DNA of 64,000 nucleotides from Mycolicibacterium mengxianglii (lineage in GTDB: Bacteria > Actinomycetota > Actinomycetes > Mycobacteriales > Mycobacteriaceae), in contig NZ_CP065373.1 in the NCBI RefSeq assembly GCF_015710575.1, forward strand, positions 5,146,001 to 5,210,000. Reading direction: 5' to 3'. The notes beneath the pieces are model-generated. The model made no database searches, was not told the DNA's origin, and saw only the letters and a list, made by a program, of their open reading frames with translations. Made by a program: the position numbers and the translations under genes. Shown here piece after piece: positions 46,199 to 57,267 of this stretch (position 1 is its first letter; every line of letters begins with the position of its first letter).

Positions 46199-47056
46199 GT
46201 GACCGCCTCCGACCCGGATACCGAACAGCTAACCGCACCGCAAACCGGTCGCACCCCTGTGCACCCCACCCGAACCGCCGCGTTTTTCGATCTCGACAAG
46301 ACGATCATCGCCAAGTCGAGCACGCTCGCTTTCAGCAAACCCTTCTTCGATCAAGGTCTGCTCAATCGACGGGCCGTCCTGAAGTCCAGTTACGCCCAAT
46401 TCCTGTTCCTGATGTCAGGCGCCGACCACGACCAGATGAACCGGATGCGTTCCTACGTGACCGCTATGTGCACGGGCTGGGATGTGGAACAAGTCAAGTC
46501 GATCGTCGCCGAGACGTTGCACGAGATCGTCAACCCCCTGGTGTTTGCCGAAGCCGCCGATCTGATCGCCGATCACAAGTTGTGCGGCCGCGACGTCGTG
46601 GTGGTCTCGGCCTCCGGCGAGGAGATCGTGGCGCCGATCGCCCGCGCACTCGGCGCCACCCATGCGATGGCGACGCGCATGGTTGTCAAGGACGGTCGCT
46701 ACACCGGCGAGGTGGCGTTCTACTGCTACGGCGAGGGCAAGGTGCAGGCCATCCGGGAGCTGGCGCTGCGCGAGGGCTACCCGCTCGAACACTGCTACGC
46801 CTATTCGGACTCGATCACCGACCTGCCCATGCTCGAAGCTGTCGGCCACCCCACCGTGGTCAACCCCGACCGAGCGCTGCGACGGGAAGCAACCGCCCGC
46901 GACTGGCCCGTCCTGACGTTCACCAAACCGGTCTCGCTACGCGATCGGATCCCGGCACCGTCGAGTGCGGCCGTGGCCACCACGGCGGCGGTCGGCATCA
47001 GCGCCCTCGCCGCCGGCGCGCTGACGTACTCCCTTTTACGCCGATTCGCGCTCTGA
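46199..47056 (+). CDS. HAD-IB family phosphatase (Rv3661 type)
   Basis: A 285-residue HAD hydrolase. Motif I F-F-D-L-D-K-T has the nucleophile D31 and acid D33. Motif II is S-A-S in V-V-V-S-A-S-G-E-E, motif III is the Lys in G-E-G-K, and motif IV is S-D-S-I-T-D-L-P-M. The C-terminus ends in a predicted membrane span (about 258-280) and R-R-F-A-L, so it is likely tail-anchored. Relatives include SerB-like and acyl-glycerol-phosphate phosphatases. The substrate is unknown. GTG 46199 gives V-T-A-S-D-P, similar to the M. tuberculosis N-terminus from memory. Confidence 0.88.
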   Translation: MTASDPDTEQLTAPQTGRTPVHPTRTAAFFDLDKTIIAKSSTLAFSKPFFDQGLLNRRAVLKSSYAQFLFLMSGADHDQMNRMRSYVTAMCTGWDVEQVKSIVAETLHEIVNPLVFAEAADLIADHKLCGRDVVVVSASGEEIVAPIARALGATHAMATRMVVKDGRYTGEVAFYCYGEGKVQAIRELALREGYPLEHCYAYSDSITDLPMLEAVGHPTVVNPDRALRREATARDWPVLTFTKPVSLRDRIPAPSSAAVATTAAVGISALAAGALTYSLLRRFAL

Positions 47057-47140
47057 GGAGACGCGATAACGATCTGGAAAAGCCCCGATTCTTTGTAGCG
47101 CGAGGGCCTTGATGTGATGGTGGTCACGTAGTACAAAGGA

Positions 47141-47460
47141 AGGCAAGGAAGCCCGGTGAGGCCAAGATCGACTCAGAGGAGAAGGGCTCGATCTCCCGCA
47201 CCAGGCGACCTAGCACGGATCCCGGCACCCACGCGGAGCCACAGCCGCGATAATGGCAGAAGTGTTGCGGGCCTGCGTAATTGCGACAGCGGATGAACCA
47301 AGACCTCCTGGGTTGAGGTCAGCTTCACAGCGCAGCGCAAAGTCGCCGAGGCCAACCCACGCGACCCACATTTGGACGCTTGGTAACCAGAGATCCGTGC
47401 TAGCGGGCGGCGAGCCGAATCTGGAGAGATCCAGTTTTCGGAGCGTCGCCCGCTTTTATT
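47141..47460 (+). ncRNA. Ms1/MTS2823-type RNA (6S-like)
   Basis: A gene-free 418-bp gap between the HAD gene and the convergent Fic-like gene. In M. tuberculosis this exact gap holds MTS2823 and in M. smegmatis the about 300-nt Ms1 RNA, which binds core RNA polymerase in stationary phase. Sequence support: a possible -10 TAGTAC (47129-47134), long stretches of self-complementary purine/pyrimidine sequence, and a strong terminator in which GCGGGCGGCG (47403-47412) pairs with CGTCGCCCGC (47444-47453) followed by TTTTATT. An inner CTGGA/TCCAG hairpin (47421-47434) lies in its loop. The 5' end is approximate. Identification rests mainly on synteny and size. Confidence 0.7.
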
Positions 47461-47474
47461 GTGAGAGCCGTCTA

Positions 47475-48233
47475 CTACGAAGAACCCTTGGCTGAATCTT
47501 TTGCCTCGGCGATCGAAACCGCTTCGCGCGCACCAGCTTGCAGCGCGCGGCAATGCAACAGCAGCCATTGCGTCAACCCGCTCTCGGTACCCGAGGCGAA
47601 CCCGGTGGCGGCCTCCCGGTATTCGGCTGCGCGACGCATCCAGAACACCTCCGGGACCCCCAGCCCATGCGGGTCGAGCCCGGTGGCGATGGTGACCAAC
47701 CGCGACACGGCGCGCGCCACCACACCGTCGGCGCTGCCGAATGCGGCCAGCGCCAACAACTCACCGTGCGCGACCCCGGACAGGATCGGACCCGGCACCC
47801 GCGAACCACCGGTAACCATCCGCGCCATCAGGTCAAGTCGCGCCGCCACCTCGGGGTCGGCGCGCGGGCGCGCGAGCTCCTGCTCGCCGACCAGATCGGC
47901 GGCAGCCAGCATGTGTAGCTTCGCCAGTGCCTGCAGTGGCGCCCGCCGCCACACCCCGACCAACGTGGTCTCCCCGCCTTCGAGGGCCTGGGACACCCGC
48001 AATGCGCCGGCGAACACGGGATCCGACGCGGTGTGTTCATCCAGTTGCGGCGTGCCGCCGTCGAGTACCGACGACGCCCGGGCTGCCCGCAGCGCGGCCT
48101 CAGCCGCGGTCACCGGCCAGCCACGCAGGTTGGCGCGGTGGCGATGCGCTCGCCCCAGTGCGTCCCGCGCCTGTTCCGCGGCGTCGGCGACGCCGGGAAG
48201 GTCGACCAGCGGGGCCAACGGGTCAGAGCTCAC
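47475..48233 (-). CDS. Fic-fold-like protein with degenerate active site (Rv3662c type)
   Basis: A 252-residue protein. The layout resembles Fic proteins: A-S-S-V-L-D-G-G (53-60) where Fic enzymes carry their S-S-x-I-E-G inhibitory helix, A-A-F-G-S-A-D-G-V-V-A-R (163-174) where H-P-F-x-D-G-N-G-R-x-x-R would be, G-L-D-P after it, and a C-terminal T-Q-W-L-L-L-H-C-R-A-L helix like the Fic W-L-x-F-F. The catalytic His and the phosphate-binding residues are lost, so AMP transfer is unlikely. The GTG at 48233 is the start. It matches Rv3662c in order and size. The Fic assignment is my own inference. Confidence 0.7.
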   Translation of the reverse strand: MSSDPLAPLVDLPGVADAAEQARDALGRAHRHRANLRGWPVTAAEAALRAARASSVLDGGTPQLDEHTASDPVFAGALRVSQALEGGETTLVGVWRRAPLQALAKLHMLAAADLVGEQELARPRADPEVAARLDLMARMVTGGSRVPGPILSGVAHGELLALAAFGSADGVVARAVSRLVTIATGLDPHGLGVPEVFWMRRAAEYREAATGFASGTESGLTQWLLLHCRALQAGAREAVSIAEAKDSAKGSS

Positions 48234-48360
48234 GGCCGGTCACCCTACTCCGATGGGACTGCGCGTCCGCTGGGCTGCAGCTCGGTAACCGTTCGGCGCA
48301 TGGCACGCGCCGCCCGCAGCGTCGACGTGAATTGCCAACGTCGATGCAACCCTCGGTGAC

Positions 48361-48366
48361 TACGCT
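48361..48366 (+). promoter_or_regulatory. -10 box of acs (leaderless)
   Basis: TACGCT lies 7 nt before the ATG at 48374 and no Shine-Dalgarno intervenes. Confidence 0.5.
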
Positions 48367-48373
48367 CACAGGC

Positions 48374-50338
<1,965 letters not shown>

Positions 50339-50350
50339 CCAGGCCCTAGG

Positions 50351-51031
50351 TCAGACCGGGACGAAGCCCGTTCCCGGTCTGGCTTTGGCGGTGATGTCGG
50401 CGAGCTGGGTGTTGAACGACATGGTGACCGCCGGCGTGTGCAACGGGATGAACTTGACTGCGCACGTCGGCAGGTCGTCGCTGAACGCGCCGTGGATCAT
50501 CCCGACCAGCCTGTTGTCGACGGTGACCGGCGCGCCGGAATCGCCGGGCTGCCCACACACCTGATTCAGAATGGTTCCCGGGTTCTCACCGGGCCCCCAC
50601 GTCACACCACAGGAGTAGCCGGTGGTGCGGCCCAGCTTGCAGGCCACCTGACCGAACGCCGGATCGGGTCCGAGGCCGGCGATGACGAATCCGTTGACGT
50701 TGTTGGTGGGGATCACCTTGCTGCGGTCAAACCGGATGACGGCGTAGTCCAGTGATTCGTTGCCGGCCACCATCTCGCCCACCGGCCCGGCCGCCTCAGC
50801 GCCTTCGGCGGCGACCTGGGCACCCGGTCCGCCGCAGTGCGCCGAGGTGAATCCCACGAGGTCACCGCGGTTGTCGGTGCCGATGGCGGTCAAGGTGCAG
50901 TACGACTTGCCGTCGATCACGATGCCGGAGCCACCGCCGAGGGTGACCGGCGCCGCCGCAGCCGGGCTCGCGGTGACAACCGACAAGAGCAGCAGCGCCG
51001 CGGCAGCGACGTATCGGTTGCGCCAGGTCAT
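50351..51031 (-). CDS. secreted S1-family serine protease (Rv3668c type)
   Basis: A 226-residue protein with a signal peptide (hydrophobic 8-22, A-S-P-A-A-A-A, cleavage about residue 27) and a compact chymotrypsin-like domain. The triad is H65 (T-S-A-H-C), D96 (S-L-D-Y-A) and S165 (G-D-S-G-A-P). Cys pairs 45/66 and 131/141 could form disulfides, as in alpha-lytic-type proteases, but there is no long pro-region. The ATG at 51031 gives M-T-W-R-N-R-Y-V. It is convergent with acs, 12 bp away. The substrate is unknown. Confidence 0.9.
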   Translation of the reverse strand: MTWRNRYVAAAALLLLSVVTASPAAAAPVTLGGGSGIVIDGKSYCTLTAIGTDNRGDLVGFTSAHCGGPGAQVAAEGAEAAGPVGEMVAGNESLDYAVIRFDRSKVIPTNNVNGFVIAGLGPDPAFGQVACKLGRTTGYSCGVTWGPGENPGTILNQVCGQPGDSGAPVTVDNRLVGMIHGAFSDDLPTCAVKFIPLHTPAVTMSFNTQLADITAKARPGTGFVPV

Positions 51032-51239
51032 CAATGCGGCCTCCCAAATCAGGGCCGGGGACCCTGGGTGCAATGGCTCGACAGAGTTTAGCGGGGTCCC
51101 AGAAGTAACACCCGCACCACAGCGCCCGGCGGCATTTCGGGCGGCCCTCAAGCCGGAGTCGTCCCCGGGCAACCCGGCATGGCACCATGAACCCCGATAG
51201 CGCTGATGACAATTTCAACCTGCCGGGAGGGTTCCGTCC

Positions 51240-51749
51240 GTGAGCAATGGTGACCGCAAGAGTGGCGTGCCCGCGACCGTGACGTCGATCCCGCTGGTCG
51301 ATCCGAACGCGGTGCCGGCGGACCCCTCGATCGGTGAGCTGGTCAAAGACGCCACCGCGCAGGTGTCCACGCTGGTGCGCGCCGAGGTTGAACTGGCACG
51401 CGCGGAGATCACCCGGGACGTCAAGAAGGGCCTGACCGGCAGCGTCTACTTCATCCTGGCGCTGGTGGTGCTGTTCTACTCCACCTTCTTCTTCTTCTTC
51501 TTCGTCGCCGAACTGCTGGACAACTGGCTGTGGCGGTGGGCCTCGTTCCTGATCGTCTTCGGTGTCATGGTGCTCACCACCGCGGTCTTCGGGCTGCTGG
51601 GCTATCGCAAGGTCCGTCGCATCCGGGGCCCACAGCAGACCATCGAGACCGTCAAGGAGGCCAAGTCGGCCTTCACCGGCAGCCATGACAAAGCACCTGT
51701 TGCCTCGGACGCCAAACCGGTCTCGACCAAAGATCCTTCGGGCTGGTAA
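51240..51749 (+). CDS. holin-like/YqjE membrane protein (Rv3669 type)
   Basis: A 169-residue protein with an amphipathic region (35-62: L-V-K-D-A-T-A-Q-V-S-T-L-V-R-A-E-V-E-L-A), then two membrane spans (about 67-91, notable for a run of six Phe, and 98-121) and a charged C-terminus. This is the phage-holin superfamily III/YqjE layout found in actinobacterial membrane proteins that are not lysis factors. The GTG at 51240 has GGGAGGG upstream. It lies directly before ephE (stop and start adjacent), so the two are co-transcribed. Confidence 0.8.
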   Translation: MSNGDRKSGVPATVTSIPLVDPNAVPADPSIGELVKDATAQVSTLVRAEVELARAEITRDVKKGLTGSVYFILALVVLFYSTFFFFFFVAELLDNWLWRWASFLIVFGVMVLTTAVFGLLGYRKVRRIRGPQQTIETVKEAKSAFTGSHDKAPVASDAKPVSTKDPSGW

Positions 51750-52703
51750 ATGCCACCCCCGGACCCGTCCGTCACCCGGATCAGCGGGCCCTGGCGTCAT
51801 CTCGACGTCCACGCGAACGGCATCCGGTTCCACGTCGTCGAAGCCCATCGTGACGGCGACGACCAGCCCGCCACCGACCGACCGCTGGTCATCCTGCTGC
51901 ACGGCTTCGGTTCGTTCTGGTGGTCGTGGCGCCACCAGTTGCGCGGTCTCACCGGCGCCCGCGTGGTGGCCGTCGACCTACGAGGCTACGGAGCCAGCGA
52001 CAAACCACCGCGGGGTTATGACGGGTGGACACTGGCCGGTGACACCGGCGGCCTGATCCGGGCGCTCGGGCACACCTCGGCCACCCTGGTGGGTCACGCC
52101 GACGGCGGCCTGGTCTGCTGGGCCACCTCCGTACTGCACCCCCGCCTGGTGCGGGCCATCGCCCTCGTGAGCTCGCCGCACCCCGGCGCGTTGCGGCGGG
52201 CGGCGCTGACCCGGCGTGATCAGGGGCGGGCACTGCTGCCGTCGCTGCTGGCCTATCAGGTGCCGATGTGGCCGGAGCGGGCGCTGACCCGCCACGACGC
52301 CGATGACCTCGAGACGGTGGTCCGCCGCCGCGCCTCCGGAAAGTGGCAGGCATCTGAGGATTTCGCGGAGACCATCACCCATCTGCGCCGCGCCATCCAG
52401 ATCCCCGGCGCCGCGCACTGCGCGTTGGAGTACCAGCGCTGGGCGGTGCGCAGCCAACTCCGCGGGGAAGGTCGGCGGTTCATGAAGCAGATGAACCGTC
52501 CGCTCGGCATTCCGATGCTGCACATGCGCGGCGAAGCCGACCCTTATGTGCTGTCAGCCCCGGTGGAACGCACCCAGCGCTACGCGCCGCACGGCAGGTT
52601 CGTCTCACTGGCCGCGGCCGGCCACTACGGCCACGAAGAGGCCCCGGAGCAGGTGAATGACCACCTGATGAGGTTCCTGGCCGCCAACCCGCCCGTCAGG
52701 TGA
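51750..52703 (+). CDS. ephE: alpha/beta hydrolase, epoxide hydrolase-like (EphE)
   Basis: A 317-residue hydrolase. The oxyanion motif H-G-F-G is at 51-54, the nucleophile D118 is in V-G-H-A-D-G-G, the acid is likely in G-E-A-D-P-Y and the base His in A-A-G-H-Y-G-H. The Asp nucleophile supports an epoxide-hydrolase or dehalogenase type rather than an esterase. The ATG immediately follows the stop of the holin-like gene. It is convergent with marP, overlapping by 8 bp at the 3' ends. It corresponds to Rv3670. Confidence 0.88.
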   Translation: MPPPDPSVTRISGPWRHLDVHANGIRFHVVEAHRDGDDQPATDRPLVILLHGFGSFWWSWRHQLRGLTGARVVAVDLRGYGASDKPPRGYDGWTLAGDTGGLIRALGHTSATLVGHADGGLVCWATSVLHPRLVRAIALVSSPHPGALRRAALTRRDQGRALLPSLLAYQVPMWPERALTRHDADDLETVVRRRASGKWQASEDFAETITHLRRAIQIPGAAHCALEYQRWAVRSQLRGEGRRFMKQMNRPLGIPMLHMRGEADPYVLSAPVERTQRYAPHGRFVSLAAAGHYGHEEAPEQVNDHLMRFLAANPPVR

Positions 52704-53883
52704 CGCAGGAACCCGTCGGCGCCCGCTCGGTGGCATTGGCCTTCGCCAACTGACGCTGCACCTCGGTAGCGGTCAGCACAAAGCCCGTCTCGGTGTCGTC
52801 GACGGCGGCACCGAACACCACCCCGAGGACCTGGCCGCCCCGGTTGATCAACGGACCACCCGAATTACCTTGCCGCACAGTCCCTCTGATGGTGTAGACC
52901 TGGCGGTTGACGGTGGTGGTGCGGTAGATGTCCGGCCCGTTGAGTTCGATGACCTCACGCACCCGTGCCGGCGACGCCGCGAAGTCGCCCCCGCCCGGAT
53001 AACCCAGCACCAGGGCGTCGGTGCCGCTGACCGCCGGGTCCGACGCGAAGTCCAATGGCCGCGCCGGCAGGTCCGGGGCGTAGAGCATCGAGATGTCGGC
53101 GTTCGGGTCATAGGACACCACCACCGCGTCATAGACCTGCCCGGCCGATTCGACGGTCACACTGTCCGAACCCGCCACCACGTGCGCGTTCGACATCACA
53201 TGCTGCGGGGCGACGACGAAGCCGGTGCCTTCGAGCACCTTCTGACAGCCTGGCGCCACGCCCCGGATCTTGACCACGCTGGGCTCGACGGCGGCGACCA
53301 CCGCATCGGTGGCCAGCGTCGCGTCCGGTGGTGCGACCTCTTCGATCGGAGTGCGGCCGAAGGGTTGCAGGACTTCCGGCAGGCCTGAGGTGTCCAGCAG
53401 GGTGGACAGTCGCTTGGGTACCGCGCGCAGCCATTCGGGCGCCGCCTGGTCGACCTGGGCCAGCACCTTCGAACCCTTGACGGCGTTGACCAGGTTGGGC
53501 TGATCGGATGAGGTGAGCGGCGTCGCGAGCAGCCAGGCGGCGACCATGACAACGATGATCTGCAGACCCACGCCGATGCAAGAATCCACCAGACGGACTG
53601 CGGGGTTGCGGACTGCACTGCGCACGGCGCGGCCCAGTACCACCCCGGCGACCTCGCCGACCACCACCAGCGCCAGGATCAGGAACAGCGCGGCGAACAG
53701 CTTCGTGCGCGCCCCGTCGATCTGGTTGACCAGGTGCGGGGCCAGCAGCACACCGGCGACCGCACCGAGCACCACGCCGATGAACGACATCACCGAGCCC
53801 AGGGCGCCCGAGCGCCACCCGGACAGGGTCGCCACGAAGGCGATGGCGACGACGGCGATGTCCAACCACTGCGAAGGTGTCAC
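52696..53883 (-). CDS. marP: membrane serine protease MarP
   Basis: A 395-residue protein required in M. tuberculosis for acid and oxidative-stress resistance. Four N-terminal membrane spans (about 8-125) form a CvpA-like domain. The periplasmic trypsin-like domain follows, with H234 (S-N-A-H-V), D263 (N-A-D-I-S) and S341 (G-N-S-G-G-P). C213 and the C-terminal C393 probably form the redox-sensitive disulfide known for MarP. The GTG at 53883 overlaps the NUDIX gene stop (GTGA); the longer upstream frame is rejected. The size agrees with Rv3671c (397 aa). Confidence 0.94.
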   Translation of the reverse strand: MTPSQWLDIAVVAIAFVATLSGWRSGALGSVMSFIGVVLGAVAGVLLAPHLVNQIDGARTKLFAALFLILALVVVGEVAGVVLGRAVRSAVRNPAVRLVDSCIGVGLQIIVVMVAAWLLATPLTSSDQPNLVNAVKGSKVLAQVDQAAPEWLRAVPKRLSTLLDTSGLPEVLQPFGRTPIEEVAPPDATLATDAVVAAVEPSVVKIRGVAPGCQKVLEGTGFVVAPQHVMSNAHVVAGSDSVTVESAGQVYDAVVVSYDPNADISMLYAPDLPARPLDFASDPAVSGTDALVLGYPGGGDFAASPARVREVIELNGPDIYRTTTVNRQVYTIRGTVRQGNSGGPLINRGGQVLGVVFGAAVDDTETGFVLTATEVQRQLAKANATERAPTGSCVT

Positions 53884-54662
53884 TGCGTATCCCCACCGAC
53901 GAGCGCCAGAGCGTCGTCGAGTTCGAGCACCCTGGAGTTGTCCCAGGGCTGCGCCCAGCCGGCGACATCGAGAATCGCCGAGACGACTTGTCCGGTGAAG
54001 CCCCACACCAGCATCTGGTTCAGCAGGAAAGCCGGTCCGGCGTAGCGGGAGCCGTTTGCGCTGCGGTACACCATCAGTCGGTTCTCGGGATTGAGGAAAG
54101 CGCGCACCGGGACCCGCGCCACCACGGCCGTCTCGGCTTCGTCGACGACGGCGACCGGACCCGGGTCGGGTGAATAGGCCAGCACCGGCACGACGTGGAA
54201 GCCCGACGGCGGGATGAACATGCGCTCGAGGGTGGCCAGCGGGTGCAGCCGTGTGACGTCGATACCGGTCTCCTCCCGCGCCTCCCGCAGGGCGGTGGCA
54301 ACGGGTCCATCATCACCCGGGTCCCTGGCGCCGCCGGGGAACGCGGCCTGACCGGCGTGGTGGCGCAGTGTGGTCGCACGGACCGTCACGAGTAGATCGG
54401 CGTCGTCCGGCAGGCCCGGCACCACCGATGCCGACGGGGTCTCCGGCGGGCCGGAGAACAACACCAGAACCGCAGCATCGCGGACGCGGCCCGTCTTGGT
54501 CGCGGCGGTGTTGGCTGCCGTGATGTCGGCCAACACCTCCGGGGGGACCCGCCGCTGGTAGGCGCCACGCACGTCGTGCACGTTGGTCAGGAGTGGCTGC
54601 AGCCAGTCCGGCCCGACTTCAGGGCTCAGGGGCACCGCAGCACTCACCGGCAGCCCTCTCAT
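53880..54662 (-). CDS. NUDIX hydrolase, CoA pyrophosphatase type
   Basis: A 260-residue protein. The NUDIX box runs from G-A-R-D-P-G-D to R-E-A-R-E-E-T-G-I (about 110-134), and the preceding L-R-H-H-A-G-Q-A-A-F-P-G-G is the CoA-diphosphatase-type extension. It would split CoA or acyl-CoA into 4'-phosphopantetheine and 3',5'-ADP, but activity is inferred. The ATG at 54662 overlaps the stop of the thioredoxin-like gene by 4 bp, in a chain nth-thioredoxin-NUDIX-marP where each start overlaps the previous stop. Confidence 0.88.
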   Translation of the reverse strand: MRGLPVSAAVPLSPEVGPDWLQPLLTNVHDVRGAYQRRVPPEVLADITAANTAATKTGRVRDAAVLVLFSGPPETPSASVVPGLPDDADLLVTVRATTLRHHAGQAAFPGGARDPGDDGPVATALREAREETGIDVTRLHPLATLERMFIPPSGFHVVPVLAYSPDPGPVAVVDEAETAVVARVPVRAFLNPENRLMVYRSANGSRYAGPAFLLNQMLVWGFTGQVVSAILDVAGWAQPWDNSRVLELDDALALVGGDTQ

Positions 54663-55294
54663 CGAAGTTGGGTTCCGACCGCCTCTGCGATTTCGTCAGC
54701 GCTGACGAACGCGCGCGGCAGAACCTCGGCAACGGTACCGTCCGAGCGCAAAAGAACTGTCGCAGGCATCACATTCGGCACCTTCAGCGCGGCGGCGATG
54801 CGGCGGTCCCCGTCTTGCAGCGTGGGCAGCCGTACCCCCCACTCGGCCAGACGCGCCAACGCGGCCTCCTGGTTCGGGTCCTGATGGACCGTCATCACCA
54901 GCACTTCCGGACCGACTCGCTGCTGGTATTCGGCCAGCGCGGGCAGCTCGTCGGCGCACGGACCGCACCAGTACGCCCACAGGTTGAGCACCACGGGCCG
55001 TCCCGCCAGCACGTGCGCCACGTCGACGGACGCGCCGTCGGCCGCGCACAGCACCGTCACCTCACGCAGTTGCTGCGGGCCCGCGCCGTCGCCGGCCGGG
55101 CACGGCGGCAGGTCCGCGGCACGCCGGGCCTGCGCCAGCTGTTCGGGGCGTGGAGCGGCCTGACCCCCGGTCGCGACAGGTGCCCCCGCGGATACCGCCC
55201 CGTCAGGTTCCTCGCCGAGCTGCGCGATCAGCGCCCCGACCAGCACCGCGATTGCGACAACCACCACGATGGTCCACTTGGCCGACCTGCTCAC
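54659..55294 (-). CDS. membrane-anchored thioredoxin-like protein (Rv3673c type)
   Basis: A 211-residue protein with an N-terminal membrane anchor (about 7-25) and a periplasmic TlpA/ResA-like thioredoxin fold. The redox motif is W-C110-G-P-C113 in L-W-A-Y-W-C-G-P-C. Two additional Cys (65 and 83) lie before the fold. It is likely a thiol-disulfide reductase for exported proteins; its neighbour MarP carries a periplasmic disulfide. The GTG at 55294 overlaps the nth stop by 4 bp. Confidence 0.88.
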   Translation of the reverse strand: MSRSAKWTIVVVVAIAVLVGALIAQLGEEPDGAVSAGAPVATGGQAAPRPEQLAQARRAADLPPCPAGDGAGPQQLREVTVLCAADGASVDVAHVLAGRPVVLNLWAYWCGPCADELPALAEYQQRVGPEVLVMTVHQDPNQEAALARLAEWGVRLPTLQDGDRRIAAALKVPNVMPATVLLRSDGTVAEVLPRAFVSADEIAEAVGTQLR

Positions 55295-56061
55295 AGCCCG
55301 GCCAGCGCCAGCAGGTGCTCGGTTTCGGGACCTTTGACCAGTGGGGCGGCCACCAGCGGATCGGTGGGGCCGATACCGAACGACGGGCAGTCCTTGGCCA
55401 GCACACACACCCCGCAGGCGGGACGACGGGCGTGGCAGACCCGGCGGCCATGGAAGATCACCCGGTGGCTCAGCAGGGTCCACTCCGGGCGCTCGATCAG
55501 CTCACCGACGGCCTTCTCCACCTTCACCGGGTCTTCTTCGGCGGTCCAGCGCCACCGGCGGACCAGTCGGCCGAAGTGGGTGTCGACGGTGATGCCCGGG
55601 ATGTCGAAGGCGTTGCCGAGGACGACGTTGGCGGTTTTGCGCCCCACCCCCGGCAGGGTCACCAGCTCGTCCATGGTGGCGGGCACCTCACCACCGAACC
55701 GGTCCACCAACGCCTGGCCGAGGCCGATCAGCGAGGTTGCCTTGTTTCGGTAGAAGCCCGTAGGGCGGATGAGCTCCTCGAGTTCGGTGCGGTCGGCGGT
55801 GGCGTAGTCGACCGCGGTGCGGTACTTCGCGAACAGCGCGGGGGTGGTCAGATTGACCCGCTTGTCGGTGCTCTGGGCCGACAAGATGGTGGCGACCGTC
55901 AATTCCAGCGGATTGGTGAAGTCCAGCTCGCAATAGACGTGTGGGAATGCTTGCGCAAGGGTCCGGTTCATCCTGCGAGCACGTCGAACCAACCCCAGGT
56001 GGGTTTCGGTGTCCCACTTCGTCTTCGACGGGGTGTCCCGTTTCGTCTTGCCTGCCGCCAC
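55291..56061 (-). CDS. nth: endonuclease III
   Basis: A 256-residue bifunctional DNA glycosylase/AP lyase for oxidised pyrimidines. The helix-hairpin-helix L-P-G-V-G-R-K142-T-A-N carries the catalytic Lys and D160 (T-V-D-T-H-F). The [4Fe-4S] loop is C209-x6-C216-x2-C219-x5-C225. The N-terminus has a short duplicated K-T-K-x-D-T unit, longer than in M. tuberculosis. The GTG at 56061 starts the operon nth-thioredoxin-NUDIX-marP. Confidence 0.96.
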   Translation of the reverse strand: MAAGKTKRDTPSKTKWDTETHLGLVRRARRMNRTLAQAFPHVYCELDFTNPLELTVATILSAQSTDKRVNLTTPALFAKYRTAVDYATADRTELEELIRPTGFYRNKATSLIGLGQALVDRFGGEVPATMDELVTLPGVGRKTANVVLGNAFDIPGITVDTHFGRLVRRWRWTAEEDPVKVEKAVGELIERPEWTLLSHRVIFHGRRVCHARRPACGVCVLAKDCPSFGIGPTDPLVAAPLVKGPETEHLLALAGL

Positions 56062-56175
56062 CCTGACAGGCTACTGATGCCCTCCGACAGGGCCGCGCGA
56101 AATCGTTACCAGCGCAGCTGAGCGGTTGACAAAACGTGATCGCGCTGAGACCTGGCGCGTGTTTACTTCTCCCTT

Positions 56176-56478
56176 GTGTCCTGGTTGCTCGCGGCGTCGG
56201 TCCCCGGCCTGCTCATGCTGGCGACCTTCGGCCTGGAGCGGCTGGAGGCCGGCATCTGCGTCGGTCCATCCCGCGACGGCGCGGAACTCACCGAACAGCC
56301 CAAGATCCGCACCGAACCACGGCCAGAAAACGATTTCCCGTCGTTCCCGTCGTTGCGCGCGGCGTTCGAGGCGCTCGACGGTGAACCCCGGCTACCTACC
56401 CGGCTGAGCCCGTCGACGCGCATCTCGGCCGAGGTGAATCCGCAGTTTCGGGCAACTCGCCAGGCGGATCGTGTGTAG
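56176..56478 (+). CDS. small single-pass membrane protein (Rv3675 type)
   Basis: A 100-residue protein with an N-terminal membrane span (2-20: S-W-L-L-A-A-S-V-P-G-L-L-M-L-A) and a hydrophilic, Pro- and Glu-rich tail. I know no function. It lies upstream of crp in the place of Rv3675, which is somewhat longer. The GTG start (V-S-W-L-L) follows a TTTACT-like -10 with little leader. Confidence 0.7.
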   Translation: MSWLLAASVPGLLMLATFGLERLEAGICVGPSRDGAELTEQPKIRTEPRPENDFPSFPSLRAAFEALDGEPRLPTRLSPSTRISAEVNPQFRATRQADRV

Positions 56479-56582
56479 CGTTGGTGAGTCGCACCACTGC
56501 TTACCTCTAGACTTACAAGGCAAACCGGATCGAGCTGGTCGGCGCACACCAAACACCAGCCAAGAGCTTAAAGAGGGGCAAC

Positions 56583-57257
56583 GTGGACGAGATCCTGGCG
56601 AGGGCCGGAATCTTCCAAGGAGTCGAACCCAGTGCCGTATCAGCGCTGACCAAGCAGCTGCAGCCTGTCGACTTCCCGCGTGGGCACACGGTCTTCGCCG
56701 AAGGCGAGCCTGGTGATCGGCTGTACATCATCATTTCGGGCAAGGTGAAGATCGGCCGTCGGTCACCTGACGGACGGGAAAACCTGCTCACCATCATGGG
56801 CCCTTCCGACATGTTCGGCGAGTTGTCCATCTTCGACCCGGGCCCGCGGACATCGAGCGCCACCACGATCACCGAGGTCCGTGCGGTGTCGATGGATCGC
56901 GACGCGCTGCGCGCCTGGATCGCTGACCGGCCCGAGATCGCCGAGCAGCTGCTGCGAGTGTTGGCCCGTCGCCTGCGCCGCACCAACAACAACCTCGCCG
57001 ATCTGATCTTCACCGACGTGCCCGGCCGGGTGGCCAAGCAGCTGCTGCAACTGGCGCAGCGGTTCGGCACCCAGGAGGGTGGCGCGTTGCGGGTCACCCA
57101 CGACCTGACGCAGGAGGAGATCGCCCAGCTCGTCGGCGCCTCGCGTGAGACCGTCAACAAGGCACTGGCCGACTTCGCCCACCGCGGCTGGATCCGGCTG
57201 GAGGGCAAGAGTGTGCTGATCAGCGACTCCGAACGCCTGGCCCGCCGAGCCCGCTAG
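56583..57257 (+). CDS. crp: cAMP receptor protein, global transcription regulator
   Basis: A 224-residue CRP/FNR-family activator. The N-terminal cyclic-nucleotide domain has the phosphate-binding cassette [16 protein letters not shown] (about 79-94). A long dimer helix and a winged HTH with recognition helix S-R-E-T-V-N-K-A-L (about 180-190) follow. There is no FNR cysteine cluster. AGAGGGG precedes the GTG at 56583. The length equals M. tuberculosis CRP (Rv3676, 224 aa). It responds to cAMP made by cyclases such as the one at 32053. Confidence 0.97.
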   Translation: MDEILARAGIFQGVEPSAVSALTKQLQPVDFPRGHTVFAEGEPGDRLYIIISGKVKIGRRSPDGRENLLTIMGPSDMFGELSIFDPGPRTSSATTITEVRAVSMDRDALRAWIADRPEIAEQLLRVLARRLRRTNNNLADLIFTDVPGRVAKQLLQLAQRFGTQEGGALRVTHDLTQEEIAQLVGASRETVNKALADFAHRGWIRLEGKSVLISDSERLARRAR

Positions 57258-57267
57258 GTTTTTTTGG

